Shown here piece after piece: positions 58,990 through 64,000 of a stretch of DNA of 64,000 nucleotides (within the stretch, counting starts at the first letter, position 1; each line of letters opens with the position of its first letter). This DNA is from G963665925 sp963665925 (GTDB lineage Bacteria; Bacillota; Clostridia; Peptostreptococcales; Acidaminobacteraceae). The stretch spans positions 806,001-870,000 of the forward strand of contig OY762511.1 in the NCBI GenBank assembly GCA_963665925.1, written 5' to 3'. The translations under genes were made by a program, and so were the position numbers. The notes beneath the pieces were generated by a model that worked only from the letters and a program-made list of their open reading frames with translations, was not told the origin of the DNA and ran no database searches.

Positions 58990-60037
58990 ATCTATCTAAG
59001 GTAACGCCTTTGGGAAAATAGATCCTGCAGTCTACACCCAAGCCGAGTTCACTGTCAATTTCTATCTTTCCCTGAAGTTTTTTGACCAGATTGTAAATCA
59101 CATAGAGTCCAAGACCTGTCGTTTCACCGTTTCGAGCCGTTGTAAAAAACGGATCAAAAACCTTGCCGAGGTGGTCCTTGGGAATCCCAATCCCATTGTC
59201 CTTGTACTTTAGCCAGTATCCCCTATTATCTTCCTCAATCCCAATCTCAATAATGCCGTTTTCGATATTTCCAAAACCATGATTCACGCTGTTCGATATG
59301 AGGTTTGTGATAATCTGGGAAAGTATGCCCGGATAAAACTTCATGATCAGGTTTTCACGAATATTGTAAACCAGTTCAAGTCTGCTTCCCTGATTGAAGG
59401 TATATTTCAGATTTCCCACCAGCATCTCCGTATACCTGAGCGCATCAAACTCCACAAATTGATACCGGGTCTGATCAGATGTGATTTTTCTAAAGTCATT
59501 GATAATCCGTATGGTCTTCTGAATATTCTCTAGGACAATCTGATCACTTTCACTTAATTTAGACAAGATATCCTTCACCGCAAGATCTTCTGCAGAAATC
59601 TTTTGGCCAAGCTGATTTATGAGCATACTGCTGAAGGAGCTCGCTGTGAGCGCAACCCCCAGTGGTGTGTTGATTTCATGGGAAATTCCGACGATCAGCG
59701 CCCCCAGGGAGGAGAGTTTTTCCGACTCAACCAAATAGTCCTGAGTCCGTTTCAACTCTTCATAGGATGATTTGATGGTTTCATTCGCCGCCTCAAGAGC
59801 CTCAGTTCGTTGCCGAACAAGCTGTTCAAGATTGTCATTGATCTCAATCAGAGACTCCTCTGCCTGCTTTCTACGTGCAACCTCCTCTTCAAGACGCTTG
59901 TTTTGCGCTTTCAGGATTTCCTGCTTCTTCATGAGCTCCTGGTAATAGTTCTTCCGGATAGAGGATTCCCCAAGTCCGGCTATTTGATTTCTAATCTCTT
60001 CTTTTGAATACTTTTTCAAGAATCTCCACCACCTCAT
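58988..60037 (-). CDS. Soluble sensor histidine kinase overlapping the alcohol dehydrogenase gene
   Basis: A cytoplasmic histidine kinase of about 350 aa. A long N-terminal coiled coil (ELMKKQEILKAQNKRLEEEVARRKQAEESL, then EALEAANETIKSSYEELKRTQDYL) leads to the H box SSLGALIVGISHEINTPLGVA and an ATPase domain with N box ITNLISNSVNHGF, G1 YKDNGIGIP and G2 TTGLGLYVIY. There is no membrane segment, PAS or GAF domain, and no response regulator beside it. The N-terminal codons overlap the 3' end of the alcohol dehydrogenase gene (59991), so the two are co-translated. The exact start is unclear: ATG 60037 or TTG 60019, the latter behind GGTGGAG. The frame is open to 60079. Confidence 0.85.
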   Translation of the reverse strand: MRWWRFLKKYSKEEIRNQIAGLGESSIRKNYYQELMKKQEILKAQNKRLEEEVARRKQAEESLIEINDNLEQLVRQRTEALEAANETIKSSYEELKRTQDYLVESEKLSSLGALIVGISHEINTPLGVALTASSFSSMLINQLGQKISAEDLAVKDILSKLSESDQIVLENIQKTIRIINDFRKITSDQTRYQFVEFDALRYTEMLVGNLKYTFNQGSRLELVYNIRENLIMKFYPGILSQIITNLISNSVNHGFGNIENGIIEIGIEEDNRGYWLKYKDNGIGIPKDHLGKVFDPFFTTARNGETTGLGLYVIYNLVKKLQGKIEIDSELGLGVDCRIYFPKGVTLDR

Positions 60038-61163
60038 CCATAACCGGCTCTCTTGGATTCGTGAGGACACAAGGGTCATTGAGTACCCTTACCGCAATCC
60101 GTCCAATGTCTGCATCAGTCATTGAATCATTTACTGAAGTCACTTTCAAGGCCTCCAAAACCGGTGCATTGACCCTGCTCACAAAATCTTTGATGATTTC
60201 CGGCAGCTTCATGCCCACGTACTGGGGATGATTTCTTGCGAAAATCTGCTCTACCTTCCGGTACTTGTCTGTAGCGGTGTAATTGTATGCTACGACATGC
60301 TTCAGAAATGTTCCATTGAGTTCTCCATGCTCCAGTTCAACAAAATATCCTCCAACAGAATGCGCAATGGCATGGACCAAGCCGAGACTTGCATTGGAAA
60401 AGGCTATTCCCGCCTCAAGGGATGCTCTCGAAAGTTCAGATCTGTATTCAAGATTGTCGAAATCTGCGATGAGCATGGGCAGGGTCCTGACTACCGTATC
60501 AATTGCCGACAGGGACCTAGGCTCCGTCATAAAGGTAGCCAGGGGAGAAACATAGGATTCTATAGCATGAACAAGCGTGTCCAGGGCAGTATCAATTGTC
60601 ACCTTGTCCGGCATGGTCAATGTAACCTCAGGGTCTATGAGCGAAACATCCGGAACAAGCATTTTACTGACATGTGCCATTTTGTAATGTTCCTTGGTAT
60701 TTGTAAGAATAGCAAACTGAGATACATCTGCAGATGATCCTGACGTGGTCGGAACACAGATTAGAGGCGGAATTGGAATGAGAATCTTATCGACACCTTC
60801 GTAGTCCTCAACTTCTCCACCATTGGACACCAGAATCCCTATGCCTTTGGCACAATCAAGAACACTGCCTCCACCTATGGCGATTACAGCGTCACATTGG
60901 TTCTCCATGTAGAGCTGGGCTCCGCGGCTGCACTCGTAATCCTTTGGATTAATGGTCACATCCGTATACGTCACAAAGTCTATGTGCGTATCAGACATCT
61001 CCTCGACCATCTCTTTATACCACTGCTGACGTGTGACCCTGTCATCTGAAACAACAAAGGGCTTCACGATCCCGAAATTTCGAATATATTGCAGGAGCAG
61101 ATACCGCGCACCCACTCCAAAAACGAACTCTGGCGCAACAAACTTCATAAGTGCTGAACGCAT
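59991..61163 (-). CDS. Iron-containing alcohol dehydrogenase (group III)
   Basis: NAD(P)-dependent, Fe-type alcohol dehydrogenase, 390 aa. The Rossmann-like N-domain carries AVIAIGGGSVLDCAKGI and PTTSGSSADVSQFAI; the metal-binding helical domain has the four ligands in DTLVHAIESY (Asp and His), GLVHAIAHSVGG (His) and VELEHGELNG (His). The substrate range cannot be predicted; members reduce acetaldehyde, butyraldehyde, lactaldehyde or 1,3-propanediol precursors. GGGAGG lies 5 nt before the ATG. A histidine kinase gene overlaps its 3' end by about 30-50 bp, an uncommon pairing of fermentation enzyme and sensor. Confidence 0.94.
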   Translation of the reverse strand: MRSALMKFVAPEFVFGVGARYLLLQYIRNFGIVKPFVVSDDRVTRQQWYKEMVEEMSDTHIDFVTYTDVTINPKDYECSRGAQLYMENQCDAVIAIGGGSVLDCAKGIGILVSNGGEVEDYEGVDKILIPIPPLICVPTTSGSSADVSQFAILTNTKEHYKMAHVSKMLVPDVSLIDPEVTLTMPDKVTIDTALDTLVHAIESYVSPLATFMTEPRSLSAIDTVVRTLPMLIADFDNLEYRSELSRASLEAGIAFSNASLGLVHAIAHSVGGYFVELEHGELNGTFLKHVVAYNYTATDKYRKVEQIFARNHPQYVGMKLPEIIKDFVSRVNAPVLEALKVTSVNDSMTDADIGRIAVRVLNDPCVLTNPREPVMDEVVEILEKVFKRRD

Positions 61164-61305
61164 GCATACCTCCCGTAAACTTCCTGTCTAATCCATACCT
61201 AATGCATCGGTTATCCCTAGAGTCTTCATACCCACAATTTCAAGGACTTATCCCAATTCTGCAAAACCATAGAATTGAATGCACATCTGAACTTCTACTC
61301 AAAGT

Positions 61306-61339
61306 AAAAGACCCGTCTCACTTTGGAGACGGGTCTTTT
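61306..61339 (-). terminator. Terminator of the tryptophanase gene
   Basis: AAAAGACCCGTCTC pairs perfectly with GAGACGGGTCTTTT across a 6-nt loop. On the minus strand it ends in TTTTAC, 30 bp beyond the tnaA stop. Confidence 0.85.
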
Positions 61340-61368
61340 GTATGAATAAAAAGGGTGTGTTCCTTGTC

Positions 61369-62748
61369 TTACTCGATTGGCTCAAGTTTTGATGTGAAGT
61401 GTCTTAGCACAGGAGGCTGCCATGTGATTTTATAGCCTTTGATTTCATGTGCTCTTTCCTTGATGTTTGCAAGTGCTTCAGCAACCACATCGAAGTGTGC
61501 TTGTGTATAAACACGTCTTGGAATCGCAAGGCGTGTAAATTCCATTTCAGCTTCAAGCTGCTCGCCTGTCTCTGGATCAAGATCCAGCAGGTAAGAACCG
61601 ATGTCGCACGCTCTGATGCCTGCTTCAATGTAAAGCTCGCACGCAAGCGCCTGACCTGGGAACTCATAGTAAGGAATATGTGGCAGCAGTGCTTTTGCAT
61701 CTAGGAATACTGCGTGACCGCCCACTGGATACTGGAATGGTACACCCAGTTCCTGCAGCTTGCCGCCAAGGTACTCTACCTGACCCACTCTGTATCGAAG
61801 GTAATCTTTATCAAGACCTTCATACAGACCGATAGACAGCGCTTCAAGGTCACGACCTGCAAGACCGCCATATGTTACAAAGCCTTCGTATGGAATTGTC
61901 AGACCCTTAACCTTCGTGTAAAGCTCTTCTGAACTCTTAACACCGATTAGACCACCCATGTTGACGATAGCATCTTTTTTCGCACTCATTGTGAACGCAT
62001 CCGCATAGCTGAACATTTCACGAACGATATCAATGATTTCCACATCTGCATAGCCTTCTTCACGTTCACGGATAAAGTGTGCGTTTTCAGCGTAGCGTGC
62101 AGCATCAATGATCATTGTAATGCCGTACTTATCAGCGATTTCTTTAGTTGCCTTAAGATTCGCCATAGAAACTGGCTGACCGCCAGCTGAGTTGTTTGTA
62201 ATTGTCATGATGATCAGGCCAACATTTTCAGCGCCTGTTTCCTGGATATAACGCTCCAGTCTTTCAAGGTCCATATTGCCTTTGAAAGGCATATAAGTTG
62301 ATGTATCCTTAGCTTCTGGAACAACGATATCGACAGCACGCGCACCAATCAGACCAACATGGCCTCTTGTTGTATCGAAGTGCATGTTGGAAATACACTT
62401 TTGTCCCTTTTTCAGAAGTATTGGAAGAAGGACTTGCTCAGCTGCACGACCCTGGTGAACAGGTTGTGCATACTCATAATGGAAAATATCCTTTACAGCA
62501 GCTTGAAGTCTGCGGTAGCCTCTTGCACCTGCATATGACTCATCACCTGACATCATACCAGCCCATTGCTTGTCACTCATCGCGCCCGTACCGCTGTCTG
62601 TTAGAAAATCGATGTAAACATCGTCAGAGTCAAGACCGAAAACATTGTAATTCGCTGCCTTCAGCTTCTCAACACGTTCTTCACGAGTTGTCATTTTCAT
62701 CGTTTCAACCATTTTGATTTTAAACGGTTCTGCAATGTACTTAACCAT
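61369..62748 (-). CDS. tnaA: Tryptophanase (tryptophan indole-lyase)
   Basis: PLP-dependent beta-eliminating lyase converting L-tryptophan to indole, pyruvate and ammonia, 459 aa. The PLP lysine is in TMSAKKDAIVNMGG, and FLTDSGTGAMSDKQWAGMM, VHQGRAAEQ, ITNNSAGGQPVSMANL and YGGLAGRDLEALSIGL are family blocks. It was separated from tyrosine phenol-lyase by active-site positions: Asp in FDTTRGH (Thr in the phenol-lyase FTTTRYH), Ile in ACDIGSYLL where phenol-lyases have Arg, and His in LRHFTSKL where they have Phe. All three match E. coli TnaA, although several surface segments resemble the phenol-lyase. Start: ATG with GGGAGG 8 nt upstream. It is divergent from a partial regulator-like gene. 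Supports amino-acid fermentation. Confidence 0.92.
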   Translation of the reverse strand: MVKYIAEPFKIKMVETMKMTTREERVEKLKAANYNVFGLDSDDVYIDFLTDSGTGAMSDKQWAGMMSGDESYAGARGYRRLQAAVKDIFHYEYAQPVHQGRAAEQVLLPILLKKGQKCISNMHFDTTRGHVGLIGARAVDIVVPEAKDTSTYMPFKGNMDLERLERYIQETGAENVGLIIMTITNNSAGGQPVSMANLKATKEIADKYGITMIIDAARYAENAHFIREREEGYADVEIIDIVREMFSYADAFTMSAKKDAIVNMGGLIGVKSSEELYTKVKGLTIPYEGFVTYGGLAGRDLEALSIGLYEGLDKDYLRYRVGQVEYLGGKLQELGVPFQYPVGGHAVFLDAKALLPHIPYYEFPGQALACELYIEAGIRACDIGSYLLDLDPETGEQLEAEMEFTRLAIPRRVYTQAHFDVVAEALANIKERAHEIKGYKITWQPPVLRHFTSKLEPIE

Positions 62749-62918
62749 TTACTATTCCTCCCTCAAACAATTCCACTAAACTATTTCATTTTTTTGAATT
62801 ATCGCTCATTGTCAATTAAAGAATATCACTTGCGCAATACGCTTAAAAGTGTCTTTAATTTGACTTTAATTGAATTCAAATTTAAAATAGAAGCAAATAG
62901 GTCATTAGGAGGCGCTAG

Positions 62919-64000
62919 ATGAAACATATTGGAATTGTAGGCCACATGGACAACATCAACCGCATTTTGAGTGTCATCGATTCACACTTTCCAAGTGTAA
63001 AGGGACACCCTATAGAAATCCATGACATGGGGCAGATCCAGACCGCAATTACCTTTTTAAAGGAGCATATCAACGAGTTTGACGGTATCCTCTTTACTGG
63101 AAAAATACTCTATGACATCATGAACCACAGAATGCATTCACAAAGTCCATGGGTGTATCTTGAAAATGATGCCTGCCAGCTTCAGCGGATTCTGCTCGAG
63201 GCAAGCCACATCCATAATATGCCCATAACCAATATCAGCATAGATTCCTACAGCGAAAACGACGTGGAAATGGTCTATCGCGATTTCGGGCTGGACCGTC
63301 AGAAATACGCCGCGAAAGTCTCCGGGGTCGACCTCTTCAATCAGAGCCTGATGGAAGACCTGTTTTCCTTTCATAAAGGCAACTACTTAGCCTGTAGAGA
63401 CAGTCTTGCAATCACGGGTGTTTCCACCGTGTACAAAATGCTCCAAGACGGCGGTGTGCCCAGTATGCTGCTCACGCCCAATATTTCATCCATCAAGAAT
63501 AAGATTTACAGTCTTCTTGAGAAAATAAAATATGAAGATCTTACAGTCAGTCAAATTGTCGTTATTTCGCTTGAAATTGACATTACCGAAGAATATGACC
63601 TCACCTCTGAAAATGAGTACAGCATCATGCTTAAAAAGACACGGATTACCGAAGAGGTTTACAAATTTGCACAGCGCATTCAGGCAGCTGTTGTAGAAAC
63701 CGAACGGAATTATCTGCTCTTTACAACCAAGCAGATTGTGGAGTTTGAGACACGCAGTCTCAGCGTCCTGCCCATTCTTCAGTCCATTGAAAAGAAAACC
63801 GCCAGTACTGTCAGTGTTGGAATCGGGTTCGGCATTACGGCGCGCGAAGCAAAGTCCAACGCCATTGTCGGAAAGAACAAGGCGCTTAAGATGGGCGGCA
63901 ATCAGTGCTTTGTCGTCAGAAATCGAAAGAACATCGAGCGTATTACACCGCTTGAAAACGCCCTTTCAACACAGACGGACCCAGACGCGCTGCCCTTCAA
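62919..64000 (+). CDS. Putative regulatory protein, 3' end beyond window
   Basis: The frame starts at ATG 62919 (AGGAGG 6 nt upstream) and is open for 360 codons to the end of the window. I do not recognise a named family. The first 200 residues look like an alpha/beta sensor (MKHIGIVGHMDNINRILSV, FDGILFTGKILYDIM). Residues about 250-350 (VYKFAQRIQAAVV, TRSLSVLPILQSI, TVSVGIGFGITAREAKSNAIVGKNKAL) resemble the nucleotidyl-cyclase/GGDEF-like fold found in some PucR/CdaR-type regulators, so a DNA-binding domain may follow outside the window. It is divergent from tnaA, 170 bp away, and could control it. Confidence 0.7.
   Translation, partial: MKHIGIVGHMDNINRILSVIDSHFPSVKGHPIEIHDMGQIQTAITFLKEHINEFDGILFTGKILYDIMNHRMHSQSPWVYLENDACQLQRILLEASHIHNMPITNISIDSYSENDVEMVYRDFGLDRQKYAAKVSGVDLFNQSLMEDLFSFHKGNYLACRDSLAITGVSTVYKMLQDGGVPSMLLTPNISSIKNKIYSLLEKIKYEDLTVSQIVVISLEIDITEEYDLTSENEYSIMLKKTRITEEVYKFAQRIQAAVVETERNYLLFTTKQIVEFETRSLSVLPILQSIEKKTASTVSVGIGFGITAREAKSNAIVGKNKALKMGGNQCFVVRNRKNIERITPLENALSTQTDPDALPF

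Noticed and set aside
61369..62748. Tyrosine phenol-lyase assignment
   Set aside because: Asp in FDTTRGH, Ile in ACDIGS and His in LRHFTSKL match tryptophanase at the three positions that separate the two enzymes.

Overview
The window reads as chromosomal DNA of a low-to-mid GC Gram-positive anaerobe, most likely a motile, peptide- and amino-acid-fermenting member of the Clostridia. The basis is strong AGGAGG/GGGGG ribosome binding sites with some GTG and TTG starts, clostridial-type lipoproteins, tryptophanase, an OPT peptide transporter, two Opp/Nik ABC transporters, PepD, M20 and S9 peptidases, a sigma-54 activator and several c-di-GMP proteins. The species assignment is an inference. No phage, IS transposase, tRNA, rRNA or CRISPR array is visible.

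Layout. 1-7.5 kb: lon, a small membrane protein and a marR-type regulator sharing three copies of one operator; a small alarmone synthetase; cold-shock protein and DEAD-box helicase divergently arranged; an unidentified membrane protein. 7.6-14.3 kb: a full ribose locus rbsR-rbsK-rbsD-rbsA-rbsC-rbsB, whose rbsB is an in-frame tandem duplication, with two LacI-type operators. 14.4-17.2 kb: secreted copper-amine-oxidase-N-like protein, membrane diguanylate cyclase, FxsA. 17.3-28.1 kb: a peptide-use operon (S9 peptidase, M20 peptidase, Opp A-B-C-D-F) preceded by a near-consensus sigma-54 promoter and divergent from an enhancer-binding activator. 28.3-33 kb: HD hydrolase, ROK-family regulator, PhnA-like zinc ribbon, PAS-GGDEF-HD-GYP protein. 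33.3-40.6 kb: a seven-gene operon (MATE exporter, GNAT, NikA-like Opp B-C-A-D-F) behind a cobalamin riboswitch with terminator, suggesting cobalt, corrinoid or metallophore traffic. 40.6-47.8 kb: LysR regulator, PhoU-like/PiT phosphate pair, PepD, PqqD-like and OPT transporter. 48-52.3 kb: a tight four-gene operon of membrane-anchored peptide-binding-like protein, DUF6305-like protein, histidine kinase and CitB-type response regulator, a candidate undescribed peptide sensor. 52.4-64 kb: class II photolyase, chemoreceptor, Cys-rich PAS protein, GGDEF/EAL protein, histidine kinase overlapping an iron alcohol dehydrogenase, tryptophanase, and a divergent gene running off the end.

The most unusual signal is not a gene. 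Three intergenic regions (about 4.7-4.9, 30.1-30.3 and 41.6-41.8 kb) hold the same structured element: a small stem-loop, the constant hexamer CATATA, a 61-62-nt near-perfect hairpin whose sequence differs completely between copies, then the constant TGCATTTCTTTGT and a terminator-like hairpin. Length, fold and flanks are conserved while stem sequence is not, so the structure itself appears to be maintained.
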